In this document: positions 14,488 to 26,400 of the stretch, one piece after another
Position numbering within the stretch: position 1 is the first letter of the stretch
How the letters are laid out: the number at the start of each line of letters is the position of its first letter
IMG/VR virus record: IMGVR_UViG_3300021599_001461
Location: 1-27,991 of that record
Reading direction: 5' to 3' (one strand)
Origin: a virus
DNA length: 27,991 nucleotides
Notes under the pieces: model-generated
Seen by the model: only the letters and a program-made list of their open reading frames with translations
Told to the model about the DNA's origin: nothing
The model's database searches: none
Position numbers and translations under genes: made by a program

Positions 14488-15349
14488 CTAAAGTTACAGA
14501 ATCGTAAGCATCATTACATACTCCATCAACATATATTTCGTATGTTGTAGTTTCTGTTGGAGAAATTGTGGTTAATCCATTAATATTTACGGATCCTATT
14601 CCTGGAGAAATTGATGCTGCTGTAGAATCTCCACCAGTAACCCATCTCAATGTAGTAGATTGCCCCCTAATAATTGAAGAAGAATCTGTAGTTAAATTTG
14701 TATTAGATGGTTGCTTTACTATTAATGTGGCTGTAGCAGATGATGATCCTCCTTCCCCAGAAGCTGTTAAAGTATATGTAGTAGAACTAGAAGGAGAAAC
14801 TGTTCTAGATCCAGAAGTTCCTACAGATCCTATTCCCTGATCAATTGAAACACTACTTACTATTCCAGAAACAGACCAAGATAATGTAGCAGAAGAACCA
14901 CTACAAAATGATGTCGGTGATACGGAAAATGATATAGATGGTGCTGGAGGTGGAGGTGGAGCATCGATAGTTATTGCAATACCATAAGGATTTGATGTAA
15001 AAACATTTCCATTTGGTTGATTATAAACTGATAGCGAAACAGTATAGGTGCCTCTATTATAAAATCTAGTGGTAGATGAAGACCCACTAAATCCAGCTAC
15101 AGAACAATTTACTCCACCAACATTTAAAGTACCGCTATCATCTGCTGCAGCCGTAATTGTATAATTTCCTGAATTTGGAAAATAAACAGAATAACTTCTA
15201 TTAAATGTGCTGCCATTATAAGCACTTCCAGTCCCAGTAGTTGCCGAAGTAAATCTAACGGCATAAGTGTTCATGAAAGAACTCCATGCCCCATTAGTGT
15301 AACCACCAAAACCGCCAGAATTATCTCTAGTATTCCAAATTATTGCCAT
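13979..15349 (-). CDS. Ig-like repeat adhesin paralogue 1 (PA14/lectin-like N-terminus)
   Basis: The 456-aa protein starts MAIIWNTRDNSGGFGGYTNG. Its first about 125 residues look like a beta-sandwich of PA14/lectin type (YSVYFPNSGNYTITAAADDS, GTLNVGGVNC, then GTYTVSLSVYNQPNG); that fold is inferred from the DDSGxLxVGG pattern. A proline linker, DAPPPPPAPS near 127-137, joins it to two Ig-like repeats (LSWSVSGIVSSVSIDQGIGS and LRWVTGGDSTAASISPGIGS), then the shared third Ig unit and the C-terminal module. The ATG lies 2 bases after the upstream stop. It is likely a virion adhesin that binds a host surface glycan or protein. The N-terminal function is uncertain; the domain order and paralogy are clear. 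Confidence 0.8.
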   Translation of the reverse strand: MAIIWNTRDNSGGFGGYTNGAWSSFMNTYAVRFTSATTGTGSAYNGSTFNRSYSVYFPNSGNYTITAAADDSGTLNVGGVNCSVAGFSGSSSTTRFYNRGTYTVSLSVYNQPNGNVFTSNPYGIAITIDAPPPPPAPSISFSVSPTSFCSGSSATLSWSVSGIVSSVSIDQGIGSVGTSGSRTVSPSSSTTYTLTASGEGGSSSATATLIVKQPSNTNLTTDSSSIIRGQSTTLRWVTGGDSTAASISPGIGSVNINGLTTISPTETTTYEIYVDGVCNDAYDSVTLVVYQPPTVDLSGPETLNYNQQGTLTYESTYADIKLEIIPSYTYKTGTVLGDVISLPAGNPSNGTLQTQIPYNDNGPFSVSYIIVAMGNGGQESKQITIPINVDETPENFLVPESEDLFKDQQPIYTPNVSLTSYEIIIDDIDVPVEIKADKPILIEVNNDDSWKQIREL

Positions 15350-15351
15350 GA

Positions 15352-16236
15352 TCAGTATTTAATGATGTACTCAACCAAGATGAATGGAGTAACAGCCGTA
15401 TCTAGTTTTCTATCTCTACTAAAATCAACATCAACATATGATGATACCTGATCTGCTGGAATATCAAAATTTCCGAAAGAATATCTAAAATTATGAGTAT
15501 AAATTGCTGGTTTACTTAATCTATGAGAGTGTATTGATTCAGCTGTTGTATTTGTTTGAGTGATGTCAAGATACATACCAGCTCCACTATTTCCACTAAG
15601 TTCTCCATTATCTTTACCAGATCCAACAGCGCCAGCTGGTTCTCCAGCAGCATGATTTGTAGTATAATTTAAATATATTGCTGTGGAATTATGAGCGTGA
15701 CCCTGAAAATTATTAATATCTAAAGCAGCAGAAGCACTATTTCTTGGCATATCGTATGTAGAATTAGAATTCAAATCAATATTTGTTTGAGCTTGACCTC
15801 TAAAATTGCCAATATATCCTATTTCAATTCTATTTCCTACATTACTGAAAGCAGATATTTCTGGTCCAACTCTAGGTTCGCCAGTAGTATCTACAGTACC
15901 ATTAACATAATCACCTGATCCTCTACTGGGTACAATAACCTTAGATCCCAAATCTGGTAATTGGAATGTTCCTAAATCTCCTGTGGTTGAGTCAGCATTT
16001 CTAAGTAGTGCCCCTTCTTTAGCAAATCTGGATCCATCTCCAACTCCAAGAATTTGTGACAAAGATAGATAATCTCGTGCTTCTAAAATACTACCATCAC
16101 ATCGTAAAAATCCCGCTGGCAAAATATCATTAAATACAGCAGAAGATGGATCAGATCCTAATCCAGCACTAGTGTGAATTTGTATGGATCCAACATAACC
16201 ACCAAATTTAGATCTTTCTCTAGCGTAATTTGCCAT
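15352..16236 (-). CDS. Tail-collar domain fibre protein (294 aa)
   Basis: The N-terminus has a collar-type fold: YVGSIQIHTSAG (about 14-25), LPAGFLRCDGSILEARDYLS (39-58), FQLPDLGSKVIVPSR about 92-106. The pattern P.GFL.CDG..., then LPDL...V.. is the tail-collar signature, seen also in the 415-aa and 935-aa proteins. The C-terminal half is Ser/Thr/Asn-rich beta sequence with histidines (FQGHAHNS, ESIHSHRLS), which could bind metal as in fibre tips of other phages. It ends VTPFILVEYIIKY. It is probably a short fibre or baseplate-linked fibre. The start is 1 base after the previous stop, with AGGG about 10 bases upstream. Confidence 0.8.
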   Translation of the reverse strand: MANYARERSKFGGYVGSIQIHTSAGLGSDPSSAVFNDILPAGFLRCDGSILEARDYLSLSQILGVGDGSRFAKEGALLRNADSTTGDLGTFQLPDLGSKVIVPSRGSGDYVNGTVDTTGEPRVGPEISAFSNVGNRIEIGYIGNFRGQAQTNIDLNSNSTYDMPRNSASAALDINNFQGHAHNSTAIYLNYTTNHAAGEPAGAVGSGKDNGELSGNSGAGMYLDITQTNTTAESIHSHRLSKPAIYTHNFRYSFGNFDIPADQVSSYVDVDFSRDRKLDTAVTPFILVEYIIKY

Positions 16237-16237
16237 T

Positions 16238-17485
16238 TTAGTATGCCCTGATGATGTATATACAAGTTAATCCTGGCTGTGATGTATTAAAGTTAATCTG
16301 TAAAGCTGCTTGATTAGATTGATTATCTAGACTTAAATTAGCATTAGGAGCTTCCACATTAACAGTAAGCGTAGTATTTGGTCTTAAAGTTCCTCTAACA
16401 AATTCTACGTCAAATTCATCATGAACGTGAGGTAGTATTACATCATTTGTACCAGGACTTTGAGTTATTTGATTAAAATCAAAGGCTGCTGGGGTAAGTA
16501 ATGTATCAAACGTGTTTGCTTGGGTAATAGAATTAGTAATATCGGGATAATAATTTTTTGCTCCCGCTGGCAAATTAAGACTAACGCCCTGTAAACCATA
16601 TGGTATAGGAGTAGCTTGATCTACTCTAGGATCAGTCATAAATGCCTGTATTGGGCTTAATTTTACATTAAATGGGGTGTAATTAATTGGAGGATTTTCT
16701 GCATTTATTCCAGCAACAACTCTTCCAGGACTTCCTGTTCCAAATCCATTTTCAGCACCTCTTGTTTGAGGATCTCTTATACCAATAGAAACTCCAGTTT
16801 CAGTGTCAGAAGAACCTCCATACAAAATATCTCCGTCATCGTAGTCAATATATGAATAAAATTGATATGCAAATGAAGCATAAGGAATTACTCCAGCTCC
16901 AGGTCTTTGAGGATTAGTATAGCTAATAGATTCGTATCTTCCAGGATGATTATGTGGTTTGATATGATCTCTACCCAATTTTCTTGGACTAATATATACA
17001 GTTTTACTTATTCCTTCGCCTCCACCGATAGTATTACCAGAAGCTCTTCCAGAATATCCTGATCTATCATTAAGAGTAAATACGACATCAGTAGTAATAT
17101 CGTTATAAATTGTTTTAACGCCATTGTCTGTATTGGGACCAATTAATGGCGTAACAGCAGCAGCAGCTTTTGGATCTAGATCTTGTGTTTCTCCAGTTCC
17201 TCCCGCTCCAAAATAAGAAGTTTCTATATCAATAAGAGTTTTATTAGTTAAATTAGGAAGAACTATATTACCAGAATAATTCGGAAAACTTCCTGCAAAT
17301 GATGATGGACCATTATTATAAGTATCCCCAATTGCTCTAGACAAAAGTGGATAACTTGCTGCTGATATTGGAGTTCCATCACAAAGAATCCAGCCTTTGG
17401 GAATGTTGGAAACACCCCCAGTCCAAGGCATGATTGTGCCGATAGCGGCAGCTTTAGCTGTTCTTGTCTGCTGATAAAAAGCCAT
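16238..17485 (-). CDS. Tail-collar domain fibre protein (415 aa)
   Basis: The collar domain occupies about residues 14-90: AIGTIMPWTGGVSNIPKGWI, LCDGTPISAASYPLLSRAIG, then NIVLPNLTNKTLIDIE. This is the usual IG.I.pw.g....P.GW..CDG...s...YP.L...iG.ty motif of phage tail-collar proteins. The rest is beta-rich with His pairs (RDHIKPHNHPGRYE, VILPHVHDEFDVEF) and ends TCIYIIRAY. Histidine pairs of this kind in the T4 long-tail-fibre tip bind iron; whether this one does is a guess. The ATG is 1 base after the stop of the giant protein gene, so the two are translated together. It likely forms a trimeric fibre or a baseplate component. Confidence 0.85.
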   Translation of the reverse strand: MAFYQQTRTAKAAAIGTIMPWTGGVSNIPKGWILCDGTPISAASYPLLSRAIGDTYNNGPSSFAGSFPNYSGNIVLPNLTNKTLIDIETSYFGAGGTGETQDLDPKAAAAVTPLIGPNTDNGVKTIYNDITTDVVFTLNDRSGYSGRASGNTIGGGEGISKTVYISPRKLGRDHIKPHNHPGRYESISYTNPQRPGAGVIPYASFAYQFYSYIDYDDGDILYGGSSDTETGVSIGIRDPQTRGAENGFGTGSPGRVVAGINAENPPINYTPFNVKLSPIQAFMTDPRVDQATPIPYGLQGVSLNLPAGAKNYYPDITNSITQANTFDTLLTPAAFDFNQITQSPGTNDVILPHVHDEFDVEFVRGTLRPNTTLTVNVEAPNANLSLDNQSNQAALQINFNTSQPGLTCIYIIRAY

Positions 17486-17486
17486 A

Positions 17487-20400
17487 TTATACTTCGGTTA
17501 AATACCAACCTACCTTAGATGAAGGACCGCCAGCCGTTCCATCTGGATTAGCTTGGGATAGGTAAACCAAGGCAAATCCAGCAAATGGAGTCTGTACAAC
17601 TAATTCGCCTCCATTATAATTTATAAAGGTAGTTGAAGAGCCAACTCCAGTAAGAAGCGTTCTTGCTGTATTTGTTAACGTTCCTTGTACACGAATGCCA
17701 TCTGGGGCTCTAACAACAAGGCTGGTAATGTTGTTAAGGTTTCCACCAACATCAACAATTCTAATCATATCACCCATTCTAGGATTGCTTGGTAGTTTAA
17801 CTAAAGTATTGCTTAGAGCATTGACAAAAATGTTAACATTTGATGTAGCTTCAATTACACTTTCGTCGCTATATACCCACTTTCTACCACCATTTTGGTT
17901 GAAGAAGTAAGGAATGCCAGCTAAAGTAACTGATTTATCATTGCTTACCTTGAATGATAACGCTCCACCAGTATTTACAGTTAGATCTCCACCGTTGATA
18001 GTAGCATCACCTTGTACAAGAATGCCACCGCCAAATGTGCTGGTTCCTGTGCCAAGAGCAGAGAATGAACCATAAGTTGTGAAATCACCAGAAGAATTAT
18101 TGAAGGTAAGTCTTGGCGTAGTTCCATCAGTACCATAGATATTAATTGAACCACCATTTAGAGTTAAGTTACCAGTAGCAGTATCAACTTGTAAAGTAGT
18201 TCTTTCAGGGGTTCCAGTGGCTCCACCATTAGTGATGGTAAAGAACTGGTTATTGACTACGGTAGAACCACGAAGAGTTAGGGTGCCATTAGAGGTAAGA
18301 GTTCCAGCAATATTAGTATTGCCAGTGCTTCCATCTACCGTTAACTTATTGAATCCAAAACCAACAGATAGATTTCCTAGTAGCTTAGTATTACCAGTTG
18401 TAGATTCAACTTTAAATACTTCGGATTCTGGTACACCACCATCAGTAATAATTAATGATTGAATTTCGGTGCTAACAACTTGGGCAACTTTAACAATTTC
18501 TGAATCACTCAAGCGGAAGTAATCATTAGTTGTAATTACTCCACCAAATTCAGCAACACCAATGTTTACATTATTTCCATTTGCTGTAATTCCGTTTGGT
18601 GGGAATTCTAATACACCGTTACCATCAAGGTCAGATCCAGTAATAAAGCTAGCATTAGCTTGCTTATTAAGCTTAGCAATTACACAGCTATCTGGGTGAT
18701 CTGTTCTTGCCTGAGTACCTTCTTGAGCACGTACAACTTCAATTCTATAACCATTTGGATCAGAAGGATTGCTAACGTTTGTTAGACCAACAACACGAAC
18801 AATCTCACTATTAGCTTGATTTCTCAATCCAGTAATTTGACCACCACTTCCATCACCAACAGAATCTGGAGTAACAGCATTTCCTCTATCAATTAGTAGA
18901 AGATCACCAATAGCAAAATCAGTTGTAGCTGGGGTGGAAATTGGTAGATAGAAGTTAGAACCAGCAGCATTTACTCCATTTACTTGGAAAGTAAGATCAG
19001 CAGCTCCTCCACCACCTAGTAAATTATCAGTAACAGTTAAGATATCATTATCACTATATCCACTACCAGCACTGACTAGTTCAATGCTAATTTCTCCAAC
19101 AATTGTGATAGTAATATTGAAAGTAGCACCACTTCCAGTTCCTCCAGTTGGAGTAATGAAAGTATATGTTCCTGGCAGTCTATCTGGATCGACAGCACCA
19201 ACGTTATCAATTCCAGCAATTTGACCACCAGCAATTAAGAACTCTGGACCACCCCATAAAGTTTCACCAGCAGTATCAATTCTTCTTCCTAGAGTTTCAT
19301 ATCTATAGAAGTCGATGTTTGGATTTTCTAGACTACCAACAACGTGAGCTGCTGGAGTTGTGGAGAATCTTCCTCTTTGAATTTCAATGATACCAGACTT
19401 AAGACCACCAGATAATCTTAATTCAGAATTAAGAATTGTGCTAGCATCAACATTAAGAGTGTTTCTGATGTAGGTATTACCACCAACAGAACCAATTGAC
19501 ATCTTGGTAGCATTTGGACCAAAGTTGATTGTAGTTGTTTGGTCTCCATCAAATAGATTTAATGTTCTTGCTTGGGTGAACAATCTAGCAGTGCTTGTTC
19601 CTGGAGCATACTTAGTACCGATTTCAAGTTGACCAGCAATCTTAGTTTGGAATGTACCGATTGTTGTTTGGCTGTTTAAGTTTCCCCAAGCACCACCAAT
19701 AACGATATTTGCTTTGTTAGCAGCACTATCATTTACAGAAGCAATATCAACGCTAGCATCTAGTGAATTCTTGTGAATACCTAATCTAGTAATTGTCGCT
19801 TTACCGCCAATCTCAATTACTTGAGTCGAAGCATTATTACCAATGTTGAGGTTTTGTGAACCATCGGCATTGTTACCAATGCTGAAAATTTCTCCATCAC
19901 CAGCAATGTTTAGTACAGTAGCATTGTTGTTAATAAAATTAAATACATTATTTGTGGTATTAATATCACCACCATCAACACTGATGTCATCTTGAATTAA
20001 CAGATTTCCTGTAATTCTACCATCACCAACTACAACTAAGTTTCTATCAAGATCAGTAGAAGCATTTATATTGATTGTGGTGTTGATACCAAATCTTCCA
20101 CCATCTCTATAAGTAGTTGTTGCTCTGCTTCCAGCTGGAATGTCAATAGTTGCAACTCTTAGTGTTGCTGCCTGATTTGGTGTGGCGCTGTTTCCACCAA
20201 CTAAGAAAGCATTATCGAGTTTAGTAGTAGTCTTAGTTTGATTACCTGTATTTGATACAGTGATTGAAGTATTCGTACCACTGATAAAAGCATCACCAAC
20301 AACGTCAAGATTTGCTCTTGGAGTTGTTTGAGTTTGTACAAAACCATTTAGATAAGCGAGATCAGACGCTCTAGAAAGAGTGTTAATTCCTAGCTTATAA

Positions 20401-23400
20401 TCGCCCCAGATTTCTGTTTCTGTTCTTAGTGCTTCCGCTCCAAGAACACCAGTTTCTTTCCAATTGGAGCGACCAACTTCCATCTTGGCTCCAGGTACTG
20501 TAGACCAAGTGTATAGAACTCCAACAGCAGGAGTTGCTACAATTTGAATCTCACACGATGTGCCATCTGGATCGAATCCATTAGAAATTACAGTCCAAAT
20601 ACCGTTAAGATTTGGGTTAGCGCCAAAATTAGTAATTCTTAGTTGAGAGCCAGCAACAACATTAACATTAGCATTTGTTATTCCAGGAGCCCATTGAATT
20701 TCTAGTCTGATGCCATCACTTACTATGGTCTGAATGCTGGAATCAGCAATTTCAGTGTAATAGTTAGCATAAACCCAGCCAAGAGATCCAGAACGTCCTA
20801 CTTCACTACCTTTTAATAGAATATCACCAGGCTTTGGATTTTGAGTTGTGCTATAAGATACAATCTGTAAAGATCCAAACTTACCAGTTTGATCTGGAGT
20901 GATATTTGATGGTCCTAAACCATTGGTGAAATGAGTTCTAATCGAATATCCTTGTCCAGCTACTCCAAGGAGTTGTCTTGGAGTGATACCATATACAGCA
21001 GCATTGATTCTGTTCTTACCTAGAGTAATATCACCATCATTAGATTGTGGGAACTGCTGTCTTCCAAGGGTAACATCATCTCCAAGATCAGCATCAACAA
21101 CGCTAAAGACTCTTAATGGCGTTCCTTCGTCAGCAGCTACACTAATTTCAACAGGATTATTAAAGTTGGCATTACCTTCTACGGTAATTCTATCGTTGAA
21201 AGTAACAGGAGTATCAAATGTTGTTACGAGACCACCGAGATCATCTCCACCATCATCAGCAGATTCTTCGAGAACTGCTCTTTCCAAGAATGTTTCTTCG
21301 CCAGTAATAGCGTTGACTTTTCTGTTACCAATGTAAAGATCGCCATTAGAGTTTAGACCAGTATAGAATACGATACCACCATCTTCTCTTTTGGATTGAG
21401 CGTAGAAGTCTTGAACATCGGCAAGAACCACTTCCTGACGTAATGGGAAGCCAGTTGAGTAGTTACCAGGACCGAAGCCAAGATATTCGAAAGTATGGTT
21501 TCCAGAACGAGCAATCGATGGACGACGAAGTTCTACATAGAGTTTTCCTTCAGTTGGGAAATCAGAATCTCCAGCAATAGGAATATATCTATCTTCGGAA
21601 CCTGAAGTAGCATTACCTTCTTGTGCTTCAAGAATGTTTGATCCGCCAACAGGATTTAATGTAGGAGAAGTTAATTGTTCAGCTCTTATAAAATTATATG
21701 TGTTTAGAGCAGGCTGTTGAATTAAGTCTTGTACTAATTCTTTGGTCTCACTGTTTTTAGCATCATTAATTGTAACCAAACCATGGATATAATTATCAGC
21801 TGCCGAAATAGAAGCTGGAGGATCATTTAATACAGAATTAATTTGCTTGAACCATACAGGATCGTTCTTGTAATTTAATGGATATAGCTGAGAAATTGGC
21901 TGGGAGAACTTGAAGTTTCTGAAGTTTGTACCAACACCAGCTCCAGTTGGGAATGGAGAAATGTTGCCACGGAGGCAAGTTAGGTAGTAAATACCATCTT
22001 GTTGTCCAGCAATTCTTTCCTGAATAGTGTCAATATCGAAAATGTAGAAAGTATCTTCCAGATTACCTACATCACGAACTTCCTCAACTCTATACTGATT
22101 ATTAGCATCGTCAGTAATAATATCGCCAGGAACTAAAGTATAAACGTTAGCTCCTTCAATTCTGTAGAGGTAATCTCTTCTGTCTGACTTATCTTTTCCG
22201 TTAGGATCACCAACACTATTTGGTTTAGATTGTAAATCAGCAAATACAGATCCTTGAGTAAATCTAGTATTGACAATATTATTGTACTTAAGTTCTCCAG
22301 TAATGTTTTTAAGAACTAAGTAATACTTGCCATTTTCTTCAAAATATCCTTGAATATAACCAGTTCCTCTAGAGAATCCATCCCAAGCTACTAAGTTAGA
22401 AGCTCCAGCACCGACATTGTTGACGCTGAACGTACCACCCTGAGGGAAGTTGACTTCAACTACACTAAAAATCTCATTTTTGAGACCTTCATTAGTGATA
22501 GCATGATCAAAAGCTACTATTTCAAGGTATTCAATAATTTCATTTTCGCTGTCAATATCTTCAATTTTTCTAGCTGATTGAATAGAGAAAGCAATCTTAC
22601 TCTGTGTTCTTTCGCTACCAACAACCTTTGGTGATAGATATGGATCGTAAGTTGGAGCAGAGATACCAAAATTTTCTAAGAGTTCGGTTTTTGTATAACC
22701 AATTCTTTCACCAATTTGCTCTGGATTATCAAATCTAGCAACAGATGGAGCGCCACCAATTGGCTTCAGAATAAACTTCTGAGGTACTAAACGTCTCTTG
22801 TCGTCTGTACGAACTTTAAGAACGAAACCGTTTAGAGGATCTCTTACAGTTTCAAGATACTTAGGAATTACATAACGTAGTCTGTATACTCTATCTTCTT
22901 GCTTTCTGCTATCTTTTAGTCTAGTAAACCATGTGTCAAGAGTTCTAATCTTGCCTGATCCTGGACCATAAGCAGCAATATCCTTAAATCTATAAAGAAT
23001 ACTCTGTGTATTTGGGTTAGAAGAGGTTTCATCCTTGACTTGTAAGTACCACAAACCACTATCATTTAAGTTAGCTCCATTATTATCTACTGGAGCGACT
23101 TCAAATCTTAATGGGCTGTTACGCTTGTTAGCAAATACATAGAAGTTTTGACCACTGCCTGGAACGAAAGAAACTGAGTTTACACCAGCAATAGCATCAG
23201 CATGTGTGGTGTGAATACTGAACTTTTTGGAAGTAACAAATCTGGCATAGAAATAAGTTTGGGTGTCAATAGTGCCAGCACCAGCAATTTCAGGAAGATC
23301 AGAACCAAGAATATCTTCGGCAATTCTGAAGAATACTAATTGAGGAGTTACAGAAGCACTAGGAATATCAAAGATGTGTGCTACATCAGTTTCGATTTCT

Positions 23401-26400
23401 CCAGCGCCAGCAATATTACATCTGTATTTGTGTAGATCATAAGTATCATCAAGAACATATCTTTGAACTTCAATTTCTACATCAGCATCTACAGAATCTG
23501 TTTCTGGGGAGTAGATAAAGATACCAGCAGCAGCATTTTCTTTAGTAGCAGCAAGCATCAATTTGGTTTGATCGGAACCATCAAAATAAGTAGTGCCAGA
23601 GTAATCTTCTGGTTGAGTAAATCTACCAGGAGCAATTACATAATACTTGGTATTGGTGCTAAAACCTTTTGGTAGGCGAATAACTCTCTTATCTGGATTA
23701 GTGTTTGCTTTTGCTTTAGGTACAAGTCTAACAGGAGTTCCAGTTTCAAATTGATGTGGGTTGGAAGTTCCATTTCCTGTGTTAATAGTGAATAATGTTG
23801 CTCGCTTCGAAAGACCAGCAAAGTCAATATTTGGTTCTACCTTAGTTACAGAAGAAATAGTAGGAATTACTTTAGTTACACCAACAAGAGTTCCTGGAAT
23901 TGTGGATGTTCCAATCGCTTGTGTAATAATAGCAGTTAAGCTTGTAATTGTAGTAGCAACGTCAGCACAAGCAGGAGACGAAGGATCTTCTACAACAGTA
24001 GGATCAATAAATTGAGTTTTTGTTGAGCCAGTAATAGTAATTGGCTCATTTCTCATTGCTTGAATAGCAAGATCTCTAGCTTGTAAGAAGGCAAATACAG
24101 CTTGATCTTCTTCCCCTTCTACATGCTGACCACTAATGTAAATTTCGCCAGCTTCATAAACTTTATTGTTACCACCATACTTGACGTTGAAAGCAATTGC
24201 TTCCAATACATCAACAATATCATCAATACAATTCTGATTGCCACCAGGAACCTGGAATCCAGGGTAGTTGGTAAGCATTCTATCAACAGCAACTTCAGCA
24301 ATTAATTCTTTATTTCCTAAAATTAAATTGTGAGCATCAATTTCTCTGCCACCAAGAGGAGTTAGACCTTGATTTAGGATAACAAAAATATCACTAAAAT
24401 ACTGAGAAATAGTTGAAGCAACGTTGGCACACTCTGGATAATTGGTATCTTGAATTAAGCTGTCATCTTTAGTCGGTTGAACAACAGACCAAGCTCCAAA
24501 GAGATAATTAAAATATAAAAATGCTGTAGTTGATGATTGTTGAGCAGGAACTACATTTCCAGTAGTTAATTTGGAAGAAGCTTCGCCAAGCTCAATTCTT
24601 TGATCATCGAGAATTCTCTTAATATAAGTATTTGTTGGAATATTTGTGATGATTGGTGATACACCATCAATTAATTTATTGTTTAAGAAGCTTGCTGGAG
24701 AATATTCAGCAACAGACATACCAACAAGAAGTCCTGTAGTATCACCAACATTTACAATAGCAGAGCCAGCTTCTGTTTCACAATTTTTGACGAGAACATC
24801 AAAATTCCTCATCGCTGCAATACACATGTTCTTGACATAATCAAGAGCTTCTACAGTTTCGTCAAGCTCGCTATTAATATAGGCTAAAGAACCACCAACG
24901 TAATAACCTTCAGCAGCTTGTACAGTATTTACGTTTCCGCCTAATCTCAAATCTTGTACAACAGCATCTACAAAGTAACCAATATCTCTTTCACACTTAG
25001 CAATTGTGATGCTCTGTCTGGTTAGTAGATATGGATACTTGGCAATAATATAATTATATGCTTCATTTTGAATTAGTTGCTTGTTGTCTTCAATTCTGTT
25101 AGCGGCATCTTGTGCTATATTATCAATTTGAATTCCTGCTGGATTTAAAGTTTCTAAAGAAGCTTTGTAAGTTACGAATCCATTTGGCTGGATAGTGGAA
25201 TTGTATGTTCCATCATCAAGTTTTACATATATTTTTTCTTCAGTTCTAGCACCAATTCTATAACCACTGACAGTAGCCGCTGGACGATCTGCTGGGTTTG
25301 TAGCGTCATCCGAACCAATGTAAAGACGAGTATGGTTTGTTTGAGCGTTTGATGCTTGAATATCTAATGTATAATATTGAATTCTTTCTTCGTTTGTTGG
25401 GGATACATTGATAGTTCTAGGAGGAATAATGTCAGTAATATATCCACCCTTATCTTGGTTGAAAGCAAATCCCTTGAAGCCAATAGCGTGTAGAGAAGTG
25501 TTACCAAAGTTTGAGTTGGAGTTGGTGATGGACATATCTCCACCAGACTCCATTAAGAAATGGTCAAAGAAGCCTACAGCGAATACAGAAACGTTTTGAA
25601 TAAAAGCATCATCGGAAGCACGAATGTGGAAGTTTCTCCAGTCATCCTTCCAATAAGCATCACCCTTGGTGTGATACGCTACGGTAGCAAAAGCATCAGT
25701 TAATGAAGCTTGATTCCATGTATTAGTAAATTTGTCGTAACGGATGAAAGCTCTATCGTCTCTCTGTAGAGAAACGCCAGTGTACTGAGCAACAACCATC
25801 GACTTGAAGCCAGTTGCCTTGGCTCCATCCGCCCACATACCACACATACCCCAGGTAGAGCGGATGGAGCAGTTAAAGACGTATGGAGAAGCAGACTCAA
25901 CCGAATCAATTTCTGCTTGGGCAACAGCATTTGTGCTCAAGCCACTAGCAGCAGTATAAATCTGACCACTTACTAATCCAAGAGCAGCAGTAGTAGCATT
26001 TATTTCATACTCAAATACTCTTGGGTTTGTGCTATCAATAGCAGTTACTTTAACAGTACCATTAATAGCTTCGTTTAATCCAGTATTTAAAATAGCAACA
26101 TATTGATCGACAAAATAACCGTGATCAATCTTTGTTGTTACCTTAACAGTAAGAGTTCCTGGAGGAGCAGAATCAAATACTTGAATAGTGTCTATTCTTC
26201 TGGTATCTGATAGAGGTCCTACAATTCTATTTTCTTGTACAAGAGCATCGAATTCGCCATCATTATCAATAGATGGCTGGAATTTAGCAAAAGCTCTACC
26301 AATCTTGGTGTAATAATCTGTAAGATCATCACTATCAGCATAAGTCATGATAGTGATCTTATGGTGAGAATATTCTGGGATGGCTAGATTTACAGTGTTT

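Noticed and set aside
17263-17508. 81-aa minus-strand frame across the junction of the giant protein and the 415-aa gene
   Set aside because: It overlaps two strongly supported genes in another frame and has an unnatural composition.
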